A stretch of 64,000 nucleotides of DNA from Flavobacterium sp. (GCA_015234525.1 JADGMX010000041.1:248001-312000), one strand, 5' to 3'; positions 29,650-39,411 are shown, counted from the stretch's first letter. Program-made: numbers and translations. The notes: generated from the letters alone by a model not told the origin.

Positions 29650-30762
29650 ATGAAAAAAGATTTTTACGAAATACTAGGCATCAGCAAAGGCGCCTCACCG
29701 GAGGAAATCAAAAAAGCCTACCGCAAAAAAGCAATCGAGTTTCACCCTGACAAGAATCCGGGTGACAAAGCGGCTGAAGAAAATTTTAAGCTTGCAGCTG
29801 AAGCTTATGAAGTGCTCAGCGATCCCAACAAAAAGGCGAAATACGATCAGTACGGTCATCAGGCATTCGACGGCGCACAAGGTTTTGGCGGTGGTTCGAT
29901 GAACATGGACGATATTTTCAGCCAGTTTGGAGATATTTTCGGCGGCGCGTTTGGTGGCGGTTTCGGCGGCTTTAATGGCGGCGGCGGACAACGACGCATG
30001 AAAGGAAGCAACCTTCGCATTAAAGTTAAATTAACTCTGGAAGAGATTGCAAACGGCGTTGAGAAGAAAATAAAGGTTAAACGAAAAGTTCAAGCTAAAG
30101 GCGTTCGATATAAAACCTGTTCAACTTGTAATGGACAAGGTCAGGTGATGCGCGTGACCAATACGATTTTGGGTCGCATGCAATCTGCTTCCACATGTCC
30201 GACTTGTAACGGATCGGGTCAGATTATCGAAAGCAAACCAAAAGAAGCCGATGCGTACGGAATGATCACTGAAGACGAAACCGTATCAATCAAAATTCCG
30301 GCAGGTGTTACAGACGGAATGCAATTGAAAGTTTCCAATAAAGGAAATGATGCACCCGGTAACGGAATTCCCGGCGATTTGATCGTTGCGATTGAAGAAG
30401 TTGAACATCCAACACTTAAACGTGAAGGCGAAAATCTTCATCTTGATCTTTACATCTCGATCAGTGAAGCAGTGCTCGGAGTCTCAAAAGACATCGAAGC
30501 AGTAAACGGAAAAGTCCGCATCAAGCTTGAAGAAGGTATTCAATCCGGAAAAATTCTGCGACTGAAAGGTAAAGGCGTGCCAAGCATCAACGGTTATGGA
30601 AACGGCGATTTGCTTGTTCATATCAACGTCTGGACACCAAAAACCCTGACTCGCGACCAACGTGAATTTTTCGAGAAAAACCTGAACAACGAAAATTTTA
30701 ATCCAAATCCGGAACAAAACGACAAATCTTTTTTTGAAAAAGTTAAGGATATGTTTTCTTGA
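29650..30762 (+). CDS. dnaJ: Molecular chaperone DnaJ (two CxxCxGxG motifs)
   Basis: [37 protein letters not shown], Gly-rich region, CSTCNGQG and CPTCNGSG. Confidence 0.95.
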   Translation: MKKDFYEILGISKGASPEEIKKAYRKKAIEFHPDKNPGDKAAEENFKLAAEAYEVLSDPNKKAKYDQYGHQAFDGAQGFGGGSMNMDDIFSQFGDIFGGAFGGGFGGFNGGGGQRRMKGSNLRIKVKLTLEEIANGVEKKIKVKRKVQAKGVRYKTCSTCNGQGQVMRVTNTILGRMQSASTCPTCNGSGQIIESKPKEADAYGMITEDETVSIKIPAGVTDGMQLKVSNKGNDAPGNGIPGDLIVAIEEVEHPTLKREGENLHLDLYISISEAVLGVSKDIEAVNGKVRIKLEEGIQSGKILRLKGKGVPSINGYGNGDLLVHINVWTPKTLTRDQREFFEKNLNNENFNPNPEQNDKSFFEKVKDMFS

Positions 30763-30833
30763 TTATAGATAATTTTTTATATTTGGGACGTTACTAGTGC
30801 GTAACTGGTAATTTCTTTTTCATAGCAATTTTT

Positions 30834-30868
30834 CCCATCCTTATGCAAATAAGGGTGGGTTTTTTTTA
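30834..30868 (+). terminator. Terminator downstream of dnaJ
   Basis: CCCATCCTTATGCAAATAAGGGTGGGTTTTTTTT. Confidence 0.75.
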
Positions 30869-30921
30869 GAAACATCCCATTCTCCCTGCGATTTTTCTGT
30901 ACTTTTATCCAAATTTTTTTA

Positions 30922-31842
30922 ATGGAACACATTCTCAAAGTCGACAATGTAGTCAAGCAATACGGCAACTACACTGCGCTCAATAATGTCTCGATCTCCG
31001 TACCCAAAGGCAGCATCTACGGACTACTAGGACCGAACGGAGCCGGCAAAACCTCACTGATCCGAATCATAAACCAAATTACAATGCCAGACAGCGGTAG
31101 CGTTACCCTCGACGGCGAAAAACTCAGTCCGAAACACGTTCGCGAAATTGGGTATCTTCCCGAAGAACGTGGTCTTTATAAAAGCATGAAAGTCGGTGAG
31201 CAATGTCTTTACCTGGCTCAGCTTAAAGGCCTTTCAAAATCCGAAGCCAAAGCGCAACTCGACTATTGGTTCGACCGACTCGAAATCAAAGGTTGGTGGA
31301 ATAAGAAAATCGAAGAACTCTCAAAAGGAATGGCGCAAAAGATTCAATTCGTCGTTACTGTTCTTCACAAGCCAAAACTGCTGATCTTCGATGAGCCTTT
31401 CTCAGGATTCGACCCGGTTAATGCCAACATCATCAAAGACGAAATCCTTGCATTAAAAGCCGGTGGCGCAACCATCATATTTTCGACACACCGAATGGAA
31501 TCTGTCGAGGAACTCTGCGACGATATCGCCTTAATCCACAAATCCAATAAACTGATCGAAGGTCGCCTCGACGATGTAAAACGTCAGTATCGCGAGAATA
31601 CGTTTCAGGTTGGCATCATTTCCGGCAATGTCGAAGGACTCATGTTCGATCTTACCCAGCGGTTTACAGTTCAACAAACCAACTTCAAATCGCTTAACAA
31701 CGAACTCAAACTCGAAATTTCACTCAACGGCGCCGCGCCAAACGACCTGCTGCAAATCCTGGTTCAACGTGGCCAGGTAACCCACTTTGTCGAGAAAATT
31801 CCGAGTGCCAACGAAATCTTCATCCGAACCGTAAAAGACTAA
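30922..31842 (+). CDS. ABC transporter ATP-binding protein (Na+/ABC-2 type)
   Basis: GLLGPNGAGKTSLIRII, ELSKGMAQKIQFVVTVLHKPKLLIFDEPFSGFDPVN. Confidence 0.92.
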   Translation: MEHILKVDNVVKQYGNYTALNNVSISVPKGSIYGLLGPNGAGKTSLIRIINQITMPDSGSVTLDGEKLSPKHVREIGYLPEERGLYKSMKVGEQCLYLAQLKGLSKSEAKAQLDYWFDRLEIKGWWNKKIEELSKGMAQKIQFVVTVLHKPKLLIFDEPFSGFDPVNANIIKDEILALKAGGATIIFSTHRMESVEELCDDIALIHKSNKLIEGRLDDVKRQYRENTFQVGIISGNVEGLMFDLTQRFTVQQTNFKSLNNELKLEISLNGAAPNDLLQILVQRGQVTHFVEKIPSANEIFIRTVKD

Positions 31843-31848
31843 GCATCC

Positions 31849-33147
31849 ATGAGCATCCTAACGCTAATCATCAAACGCGAATTCATCGCTAAAGTCCGAA
31901 ACAAGTCTTTTATCGTGATGACATTCTTAAGTCCGTTGCTATTTGTCGCAATCGGCGTCCTGATAACCTATCTTTCGTCGCTTAAAGCCGATCAGAAACT
32001 CATTGCCATCCACGATGAAACCGGACAATTTGCAGCCGAATTTCAATCAGACGAAGAAACCAAATTTGTCGACCATTCCTCAACAAGCCTGCAAACGCTT
32101 CGCGATAGCCTTCAATCTGAATTCTTCGAAGCAATTCTCCACATTCCAAAAGACGCATTCACATCGAATCCGGTCACAAAAATCAACTATATTTCCAATG
32201 ATAGCCCTGGATTATTGTTCATCGCAAACATCGAAGACGTTATTTCCAAAAAGCAAACCCAGCAGAATTATATCCAATCCGGACTCGACACTGCCGCAAT
32301 CAAAAACGCTTCAGCCGAGGTCAATATCGCTCTTGCCAAAGCCACAGGCGAACAAAGCGTCAAAGGTTTGAACGAAATAAAAGTGGCTATTGGCGGCGCT
32401 TTCGGTTATCTCATCATGATGTTCATTATCATTTATGGAAATATGGTAATGCGTAGTGTCATCGAAGAAAAAACAAATCGCATCGTCGAAATCATCATCT
32501 CATCTGTCACGCCATTCCGACTCATGATGGGTAAAATCATCGGAACATCGCTCGCCGGACTTCTTCAATTCCTCATTTGGGCAATCCTCGGAATCGCACT
32601 TATGTTTATTGCAACATCGGTTTTAGGCGTAAATGTCGGTCAGCAACCCGGAATGTCAGAAGAAATTGCACACGCCTCGCAAGATGTTAGCACACTCCAA
32701 CTTTATCTCGCCGAAATCTGGAGTCTCCCCGTTGGAACAATGCTGGCTTCATTCCTGATTTTCTTTGTCGGAGGATACTTTCTTTATAGCTCAATTTATG
32801 CCGCAATCGGTGCCGCTGTCGATAATGAAACCGATTCGCAACAATTCATGCTTCCGATATTAATGCCTTTGATACTCGGCGTCTACATCGGAATTTTCAC
32901 CGTCATCAACAATCCGCACGGCGATGTCGCAACCGTATTTTCACTAATCCCGTTCACCTCGCCAATTGTAATGCTAATGCGAATTCCGTTTGGCGTTCCA
33001 ATCTGGCAAATCGTCTTGTCAATCGTGCTTCTTTTCGGCACATTTTTTCTCGTGGTTTGGTTTGCCGCCCGAATTTACCGCGTCGGAATCCTGATGTATG
33101 GCAAAAAACCAACCTATCGCGAACTCTACAAATGGCTTAAATACTAG
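31849..33147 (+). CDS. ABC-2 type transporter permease
   Basis: IIKREFIAKVRNKSFIVMTFLSPLLFV, MVMRSVIEEKTNRIVEIIISSVTPFRLMMGKIIG. Confidence 0.9.
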   Translation: MSILTLIIKREFIAKVRNKSFIVMTFLSPLLFVAIGVLITYLSSLKADQKLIAIHDETGQFAAEFQSDEETKFVDHSSTSLQTLRDSLQSEFFEAILHIPKDAFTSNPVTKINYISNDSPGLLFIANIEDVISKKQTQQNYIQSGLDTAAIKNASAEVNIALAKATGEQSVKGLNEIKVAIGGAFGYLIMMFIIIYGNMVMRSVIEEKTNRIVEIIISSVTPFRLMMGKIIGTSLAGLLQFLIWAILGIALMFIATSVLGVNVGQQPGMSEEIAHASQDVSTLQLYLAEIWSLPVGTMLASFLIFFVGGYFLYSSIYAAIGAAVDNETDSQQFMLPILMPLILGVYIGIFTVINNPHGDVATVFSLIPFTSPIVMLMRIPFGVPIWQIVLSIVLLFGTFFLVVWFAARIYRVGILMYGKKPTYRELYKWLKY

Positions 33148-33166
33148 TTTTCAATACCGATTATTT

Positions 33167-33277
33167 GAAGCTTTTTCCCGCTCTCGCTGCAATCTTTTTA
33201 TTGCCAATCTTTGGGCTGTTTCGTACATTTACTAAAAAGCAATAAAAAGGATTTTCGCTACGATCGGGGCTAGGGCC
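33167..33277 (+). repeat. Dispersed structured intergenic element, class I copy (f)
   Basis: GAAGCTTTTTCCCGCTCTCGCTGCAATCTTTTTATTGC...GCAATAAAAAGGATTTTCGCTACGATCGGGGCTAGGGC. Confidence 0.85.
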
Positions 33278-33315
33278 TTATCAAAAGTTGTAGCCGCGTT
33301 ACAAAAAAACTATCT

Positions 33316-34479
33316 ATGCCAAGAATATTGATTATCGAAGACGAAGCGTCAATCAGACGTGTGCTCACAAAAATATTATCAGAAGAAAGCGATTCCTACC
33401 AGGTTGAAGAGGCCGAAGACGGTCTGGCAGGTCTCGAGAAAATTCGCAATAACGAATATGACCTTGTACTTTGCGACATCAAAATGCCGAAAATGGACGG
33501 TGTCGAAGTTCTCGAAGAGGTCAAAAAAATCAAACCCGAAATTCCAATGGTAATGATTTCCGGTCACGGCGATATGGAAACGGCAATCAACACGATGCGC
33601 CTTGGAGCTTTCGACTATATTTCCAAACCACCTGATTTAAACCGACTGCTTAACACGGTCCGAAACGCTGTCGATAAAAAGCAATTGGTGGTCGAGAATA
33701 AAATACTAAAGAAAAAGGTCAGCAAACATTATGAAATGATCGGCAACAGCAATGCCATCAACCATATCAAAGACATTATCGAAAAGGTAGCGCATACCGA
33801 TGCCCGCGTTCTCATTACCGGCCCAAACGGAACCGGAAAGGAACTGGTTGCGCACCAACTTCACGAGAAAAGTTCGCGCGCCGGCGCACCGCTGGTTGAG
33901 GTGAATTGTGCCGCAATTCCGTCTGAACTTATCGAGAGCGAACTATTCGGTCATGTTAAAGGTGCGTTCACCTCTGCAGTTAAAGATCGCGCCGGACGTT
34001 TTGAAGCTGCCGACAAAGGCACCATATTTCTTGATGAAATCGGCGATATGAGTTTGTCTGCACAGGCAAAAGTACTTCGCGTGCTTCAGGAAAATGTAAT
34101 TACGCGTGTTGGAGCCGATAAAGATATTAAAGTCGATGTTCGCGTTGTTGCAGCTACTAATAAAGACCTTCAAAAAGAAATCGCCGCCGGGAATTTCCGG
34201 GAAGATTTGTACCACCGTTTGGCGGTCATTCTGATTAAGGTCCCTGCGCTTAACGACCGACGCGACGATATTCCGCTTTTAATCGAGCATTTCACTGAAA
34301 ACATAGCATCTGAACAAGGTAATGGTTTAAAGAAATTTTCGCCTGAAGCCATTAAATTGTTGCAGGAATACGATTGGACCGGAAACATCCGTGAACTCCG
34401 AAATGTTGTCGAACGACTAATAATCCTTGGCGGAACTGAGATTTCAGAAACCGACGTAAAGCTTTTTGCAAGCAAATAA
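33316..34479 (+). CDS. Sigma-54-type response regulator (REC-AAA+), GAFTSA, no C-terminal HTH
   Basis: ILIIEDEASIRR, VLCDIKMPKMDG; GPNGTGKELVA, ELFGHVKGAFTSAVKDRAGRFEAADKGTIFLDEIGDM; ends WTGNIRELRNVVERLIILGGTEISETDVKLFASK. Confidence 0.92.
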   Translation: MPRILIIEDEASIRRVLTKILSEESDSYQVEEAEDGLAGLEKIRNNEYDLVLCDIKMPKMDGVEVLEEVKKIKPEIPMVMISGHGDMETAINTMRLGAFDYISKPPDLNRLLNTVRNAVDKKQLVVENKILKKKVSKHYEMIGNSNAINHIKDIIEKVAHTDARVLITGPNGTGKELVAHQLHEKSSRAGAPLVEVNCAAIPSELIESELFGHVKGAFTSAVKDRAGRFEAADKGTIFLDEIGDMSLSAQAKVLRVLQENVITRVGADKDIKVDVRVVAATNKDLQKEIAAGNFREDLYHRLAVILIKVPALNDRRDDIPLLIEHFTENIASEQGNGLKKFSPEAIKLLQEYDWTGNIRELRNVVERLIILGGTEISETDVKLFASK

Positions 34480-34480
34480 C

Positions 34481-35122
34481 ATGAAATTAAAGAAAATAAA
34501 ACCAGGACTTCAGCAAGCTCTTGAAGAAAACGGACTGACAGAAAGCAACGAACTTCAGCAGGAGACTTTTGCAACGATTAAAAGTGGCGCCGATTGTGTC
34601 ATCATCGCACCCGACGGTAGCGGTAAAACAACCACCATCGTAATTAACGTTATTCAACAACTTGTCAGTGAAGCTGAGGAATCGCCCCGAGCAATTATCT
34701 TTGCAGAAACCAAAGAAAAAGTTCTCGAACTTGAAGCGCTTTTTGAAAAATTTGGCGGCGATACGCCATTACAGGTTTACGGTGTGCATGATCGCGGCGA
34801 TATCGACTACGACAAAAATTACATCTCGACCGGTATCGATGTTTTAATCGGAACGCCAAATAAACTCAACGAAATGTTTTCATCGGCAGGTTATAATGTC
34901 AACCGGCTTAAAATGTTCATCGTCGATGATGCCAATGCGATCCTGAAAGCGCGCCACGATACTAAAATTGCCAGAATTTCTGATGCTATCAGTAAAACTC
35001 AAAGATTAATATTTTCAGACGTTGTTACTGAGCGACTTGAGCTCTTCGCCGACAAAATAATGGAAGAACCAAATTGGTTTGAATTTGATGACGAGGATCA
35101 CGATCAAGTATCGGAAATTTAA
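34481..35122 (+). CDS. Single-domain DEAD/DEAH-box-like helicase (RecA1 domain only)
   Basis: Q-motif-like GLTESNELQQETF, Walker A APDGSGKTT, GTPNKL, VDDAN in place of DEAD; no second helicase domain. Confidence 0.8.
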   Translation: MKLKKIKPGLQQALEENGLTESNELQQETFATIKSGADCVIIAPDGSGKTTTIVINVIQQLVSEAEESPRAIIFAETKEKVLELEALFEKFGGDTPLQVYGVHDRGDIDYDKNYISTGIDVLIGTPNKLNEMFSSAGYNVNRLKMFIVDDANAILKARHDTKIARISDAISKTQRLIFSDVVTERLELFADKIMEEPNWFEFDDEDHDQVSEI

Positions 35123-35160
35123 TTTTCGCTCCTTTCTGATTTATCAATTTACCTATACAT

Positions 35161-35221
35161 TACCACAACAATTTAGTAAAAGCTACTACTAAAGCCGCGT
35201 CTTAGCTAAATTGCTGTGGTA
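35161..35221. other. Long intergenic imperfect inverted repeat
   Basis: TACCACAACAATTTAG (35161-35176) / CTAAATTGCTGTGGTA (35206-35221), 15/16 complementary. Confidence 0.75.
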
Positions 35222-35300
35222 GTGCTTGTTGTATAGTTTTTATAAAAAATATGCATCGTTTTTTCATGTATTTTTAAAGCAAACAAAAAACTTTAAACTC

Positions 35301-36632
35301 ATGAAAAAAACTACCCAACTAACTTTAGGGTTAACTTTATTGCTAGCCTTTTCGTCGTTTGCTCAGGATCCGGCATTGCCACCCACCGACCCAACGGCTT
35401 CTGCGTCAGATGTAATTTCGCTATTTAGCAACACCTACACAAACGTCTCGGTCGATACCTGGCGAACTGAGTGGTCAATCGGTGATCTCGAGGAAATACA
35501 AATTAACGGTAACGACACCAAAAAGTACACAAATCTCAACTTCGTTGGCATTGAAACCGTTGGTCCAAATATGATCGACGCATCTGAAATGGCAACTTTT
35601 CACGTCGATGTTTATACCCCAAATATGACGTCTGTGCGAATCAAATTAGTTGATTTCGGTGCTGATGGCGCTTTTGGTGGCGATGACGATACGGAACACG
35701 AAATCACCTTTGTGCCTGAAATGGCGGAGTGGAATTCGTTTGATATTCCGCTTTCTGATTTTGTCGGACTTACTTCGCGAAGTAATATTGCCCAGATTAT
35801 CTTTGCCGGAACCCCGGCCGGCGAAGGTACACTGTACATTGATAATGTCTATTTCAGTGCCATTGAAGTGCAATCCGATGTGCCAAGTATCGCTGCGCCA
35901 ACACCAACCCGCGATGCCGAAAACGTGATCTCGCTCTTTAGCAACGCCTATTCAAACGTTGAGGTTGACTCCTGGCGAACTGATTGGTCGGTTGCGACAC
36001 TCGAAGATGTTCAGATTGCCGGCAACGATACAAAACTTTATACATCACTTAGTTTCGTCGGTGTTGAAACAGTTGGGCCAAATATGATCGATGCCGGAAC
36101 AATGGAATATTTTCACGTTGATGTATGGACGCCTAACATGAACCTATTCCGCGTCAAGCTGGTCGATTTTGGCGCTGATGGCGAATTTGCAGGTGGCGAT
36201 GATACCGAGCATGAACTGGTTTTCACGCCAACACCAAACACATGGAACAGCTACGACATCTTGCTATCCGACTTTGTCAATCTGACTTCGCGCTCGAATA
36301 TCGCACAAATCATTTTTTCCGGAACTCCAGCTGGCGCCGGAATCGCCTACATCGACAATGTCTATTTTACCAATCAATCATTGAGTCTTGCCGATATTTC
36401 TAGAAAAGCAATTTCAATTTTTCCGAATCCTTCAAGCAACTACATAACAATTAAATCGGAATCGGCAATCGACACGGTCGAGATCGTCAACATGCTTGGT
36501 CAATCAGTTAAATCTATAAGCGTTGGTCAATCTGAATTTAATATCGATGTTTCAGATTTTGAAACGGGCATTTATCTGATGAATATCAAAAGTAATGGTG
36601 TAATCACTAAAAAGAGATTTGCCAAAAATTAA
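35301..36632 (+). CDS. Secreted protein with two tandem CBM-like domains and T9SS type A sorting domain
   Basis: Signal peptide MKKTTQLTLGLTLLLAFSSFAQ; duplicated VISLFSN.YTNV.VDTWRT.WS...YIDNVYF; C-terminal ISIFPNPSSNYITIKS...GIYLMNIKSNGVITKKRFAKN. Confidence 0.9.
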   Translation: MKKTTQLTLGLTLLLAFSSFAQDPALPPTDPTASASDVISLFSNTYTNVSVDTWRTEWSIGDLEEIQINGNDTKKYTNLNFVGIETVGPNMIDASEMATFHVDVYTPNMTSVRIKLVDFGADGAFGGDDDTEHEITFVPEMAEWNSFDIPLSDFVGLTSRSNIAQIIFAGTPAGEGTLYIDNVYFSAIEVQSDVPSIAAPTPTRDAENVISLFSNAYSNVEVDSWRTDWSVATLEDVQIAGNDTKLYTSLSFVGVETVGPNMIDAGTMEYFHVDVWTPNMNLFRVKLVDFGADGEFAGGDDTEHELVFTPTPNTWNSYDILLSDFVNLTSRSNIAQIIFSGTPAGAGIAYIDNVYFTNQSLSLADISRKAISIFPNPSSNYITIKSESAIDTVEIVNMLGQSVKSISVGQSEFNIDVSDFETGIYLMNIKSNGVITKKRFAKN

Positions 36633-36649
36633 GTTTTTCAGGGTTAGTT

Positions 36650-36682
36650 TGAAAAGCACGTTATTAATGACGTGCTTTTTTA
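36650..36682 (+). terminator. Terminator downstream of T9SS protein gene
   Basis: AAAAGCACGTTATTAATGACGTGCTTTTTTA. Confidence 0.8.
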
Positions 36683-36713
36683 TTTTCGATAAATTCTTAA
36701 CCTTCAATTCGCT

Positions 36714-36721
36714 TATCTTTG
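36714..36721 (+). promoter_or_regulatory. -7 box TATCTTTG upstream of ABC-F gene
   Basis: Matches TAnnTTTG; about 18 nt upstream of ATG at 36740. Confidence 0.6.
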
Positions 36722-36739
36722 CGCCTTCAAAATAGAAGC

Positions 36740-38371
36740 ATGATTACAGTAAATGATATTTCGGTTCAGTTTGGCGGCACAACACTTTTTAGTGACGTTT
36801 CGTTTGCAATCAACGAAAACGACAAAATAGCCTTGATGGGCAAAAACGGCGCGGGAAAATCGACGTTGTTAAAAATTATTGCCGGTGCGAGCAAACCGTC
36901 AACCGGAAATATTTCGGCTCCAAAAGAAGCTGTCATCGCTTACTTGCCACAACATTTATTGACTCAGGACGATGCTACTGTTTTTGAAGAAACATCGAAA
37001 GCTTTCTCGGAAGTCTTTAAGATGAAATCAGAGATTGATGAACTTAACGAGCAGCTTACCATCAGAACCGATTATGAGAGTGATGCATATATGAAACTGA
37101 TCGAACGCGTTTCTGAACTAAGTGAAAAATTCTATTCGATCGAAGAGGTAAATTACGAAGCCGAAGTTGAGAAAGTCTTAAAAGGACTGGGTTTCGAACG
37201 CGAAGATTTTATTCGGCCTACTTCTGAGTTTTCAGGTGGCTGGCGCATGCGAATTGAATTGGCAAAAATTCTCCTGCAAAAACCCGATCTGATTTTGCTT
37301 GATGAGCCAACCAATCACATGGATATCGAAAGTATTCAATGGCTTGAGGAATTTTTAATCAATTCGGCTAAAGCGGTAATGGTAATTTCCCACGACCGCG
37401 CGTTTGTAGATAATATTACAAACAGAACCATCGAGGTAACCATGGGTCGCATATACGACTATAAAGCCAAGTATTCACATTATCTCGAACTTCGAAAAGA
37501 CCGTCGTGCTCATCAACAAAAGGCGTACGAAGAGCAGCAAAAAATGATTGCTGAGAACACCGAATTTATCGAGCGTTTCAAAGGAACGTACTCAAAGACC
37601 CTGCAGGTTCAGTCGCGGGTAAAAATGTTGGAAAAACTTGAAATTGTTGAAGTAGACGAAGTCGATAATTCAGCGTTACGATTAAAATTTCCGCCATCGC
37701 CCCGAAGCGGTCAATATCCGGTTGTGGTCAGCGAAATGTCGAAAAGTTATGGCGATCACGTCGTGTTTAAGAATGCCAATATGGTAATCGAACGCGGTGA
37801 GAAAGTGGCATTTGTCGGTAAGAACGGCGAAGGTAAATCGACTATGATCAAGGCGTTGATGAAAGAAATTGAATTTGAAGGCAAAATTGAAATCGGACAC
37901 AATGTTCAGATCGGATATTTTGCGCAAAATCAGGCATCGTTGCTCGATGAGAATTTGACCGTTTTTGAAACCATCGACTACATTGCCGTAGGTGATATCC
38001 GCTCGAAAATTAAAGATTTACTTGGCGCGTTTATGTTTGGTGGCGATGATACAACCAAGAAAGTCAAAGTTTTGTCGGGTGGTGAAAAGACTCGTTTAGC
38101 GATGATCAAATTACTACTCGAGCCTGTAAATGTGCTGATTCTGGATGAGCCTACCAATCACCTCGACATGAAGACCAAAGACATTATCAAGGATGCGCTT
38201 CGTGATTTTGACGGTACGCTGATACTAGTTTCGCACGATCGGGATTTCCTTGACGGATTGGCCGAAAAAGTCTTTGAATTTGGCAACAAGCGAGTGAAAG
38301 AACATTTTGAAGACATCAAAGGTTTTCTCGAGCTCAAGAAAATGGAAAATCTGCGTGAGATTGAAAAATAG
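36740..38371 (+). CDS. ABC-F family ATP-binding protein
   Basis: Two ABC cassettes: GKNGAGKSTLLKII, SGGWRMRIELAKILLQKPDLILLDEPTNHMD; GKNGEGKSTMIKAL, SGGEKTRLAMIKLL...LDEPTNHLD. Confidence 0.94.
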   Translation: MITVNDISVQFGGTTLFSDVSFAINENDKIALMGKNGAGKSTLLKIIAGASKPSTGNISAPKEAVIAYLPQHLLTQDDATVFEETSKAFSEVFKMKSEIDELNEQLTIRTDYESDAYMKLIERVSELSEKFYSIEEVNYEAEVEKVLKGLGFEREDFIRPTSEFSGGWRMRIELAKILLQKPDLILLDEPTNHMDIESIQWLEEFLINSAKAVMVISHDRAFVDNITNRTIEVTMGRIYDYKAKYSHYLELRKDRRAHQQKAYEEQQKMIAENTEFIERFKGTYSKTLQVQSRVKMLEKLEIVEVDEVDNSALRLKFPPSPRSGQYPVVVSEMSKSYGDHVVFKNANMVIERGEKVAFVGKNGEGKSTMIKALMKEIEFEGKIEIGHNVQIGYFAQNQASLLDENLTVFETIDYIAVGDIRSKIKDLLGAFMFGGDDTTKKVKVLSGGEKTRLAMIKLLLEPVNVLILDEPTNHLDMKTKDIIKDALRDFDGTLILVSHDRDFLDGLAEKVFEFGNKRVKEHFEDIKGFLELKKMENLREIEK

Positions 38372-38372
38372 A

Positions 38373-39203
38373 TCAATCGTCGAGATCGATTTTATAAATA
38401 GCTGATTCCAGAATGTCGCTGTCGTTGTCTTCACACAACAGAAAAGTGATCTTGTCGTCGGTGTTTTGATAAAACGTGATCCCTTCGAATTTGACCGAAT
38501 CTGAAATTTCTAGAAAACGTTCCACTTTAAAATCGGCGATCGACATCTTTCCGATTGCGCTGCCGGCAACGTCTCCATCTTCATAGGTTGATGGCGTATC
38601 TTCGGCAGATGCCAAGAAATAAAAATGGTCGCCGTGAACTACAGCGTCCGTAAATCCGGATGAAATGCCGTTAATTTTTGGTAAAGTCACCGACTGATAG
38701 GCGATAGGCGAGTCGGTTGCGATTTTACCGTCGATGATAAATATTCCGTTTTCTCCCTTGGCGCCGTTTCCGCGTTGAAACAAATACCATTTTGCATTGT
38801 GGAATGCCGCGCCTTCGATATTAAAGTCTTCGATGTCGATTAAACTAACCGATCGCATTCTATCGTATAATGCGCTGAGGTCGATCTTTTGGACCGCTTT
38901 ATTGGTGAGATTTACCGTATACAAAATTTGACGCGCGTCGGTTGAACCGGATCCAAACAAGTAAATTGAGTTTTGATATTTGACAACTGCTTCAAAATCG
39001 GGTTTAAGCGCTTTGGCGATGTTTTCCGGATTTTCTGAAAGCACAACCGGAATCCGATCGAGAATTCGCGACTCGGTGTGATATTGATAGAGATATCCGG
39101 CATTATCGGAAATGACATACAAAGTCTGATCTGAAAAAATCAGTCCCGAAGCAGAACCGATTCCGACGATTCGAAACCATATTTCCAGTTTAAATTTTTG
39201 CAT
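38373..39203 (-). CDS. Conserved protein of unknown function (DUF6929-like, beta-propeller-like)
   Basis: ASGLIFSDQTLYVISDNAGYLYQYHTES, KPDFEAVVKYQNSIYLFGSGST, SGFTDAVVHGDHFYFLASAEDT. Confidence 0.6.
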   Translation of the reverse strand: MQKFKLEIWFRIVGIGSASGLIFSDQTLYVISDNAGYLYQYHTESRILDRIPVVLSENPENIAKALKPDFEAVVKYQNSIYLFGSGSTDARQILYTVNLTNKAVQKIDLSALYDRMRSVSLIDIEDFNIEGAAFHNAKWYLFQRGNGAKGENGIFIIDGKIATDSPIAYQSVTLPKINGISSGFTDAVVHGDHFYFLASAEDTPSTYEDGDVAGSAIGKMSIADFKVERFLEISDSVKFEGITFYQNTDDKITFLLCEDNDSDILESAIYKIDLDD

Positions 39204-39222
39204 TTTGATTAAATTACCGATC

Positions 39223-39305
39223 AGCCCCTAGCCCCGATTGAAGCGAAAATCCTTTTTATCCCGAAGGGTAAAAATATTGTAGTGAAAAGCGGGAATCAGC
39301 TCCTG
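39223..39305 (-). repeat. Dispersed structured intergenic element, class I copy (g)
   Basis: Reverse complement AGGAGCTGATTCCCGCTTTTCACTACAATATTTTTACCC...AAAAAGGATTTTCGCTTCAATCGGGGCTAGGGGCT. Confidence 0.8.
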
Positions 39306-39377
39306 ATCATCAATAAAATTAGGCATAAATTTGAAAAGATCGTCGTGCACGAACTGCTGAATTATTTCGGAACAGGC

Positions 39378-39404
39378 ATAAAAAAAACCCCAATTAAGGG
39401 GTTT
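39378..39404 (-). terminator. Terminator hairpin AAAAAAACCCCAATTAAGGGGTTTTGC
   Basis: AACCCC/GGGGTT stem followed by U-tract on minus strand. Confidence 0.75.
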
Positions 39405-39411
39405 TGCATGA

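Noticed and set aside
30791-30811. Hairpin TTACTAGTGCGTAACTGGTAA after dnaJ as a regulatory RNA
   Set aside because: Short, with a wobble pair, directly before a T-rich stretch and a stronger terminator; most simply part of transcription termination.
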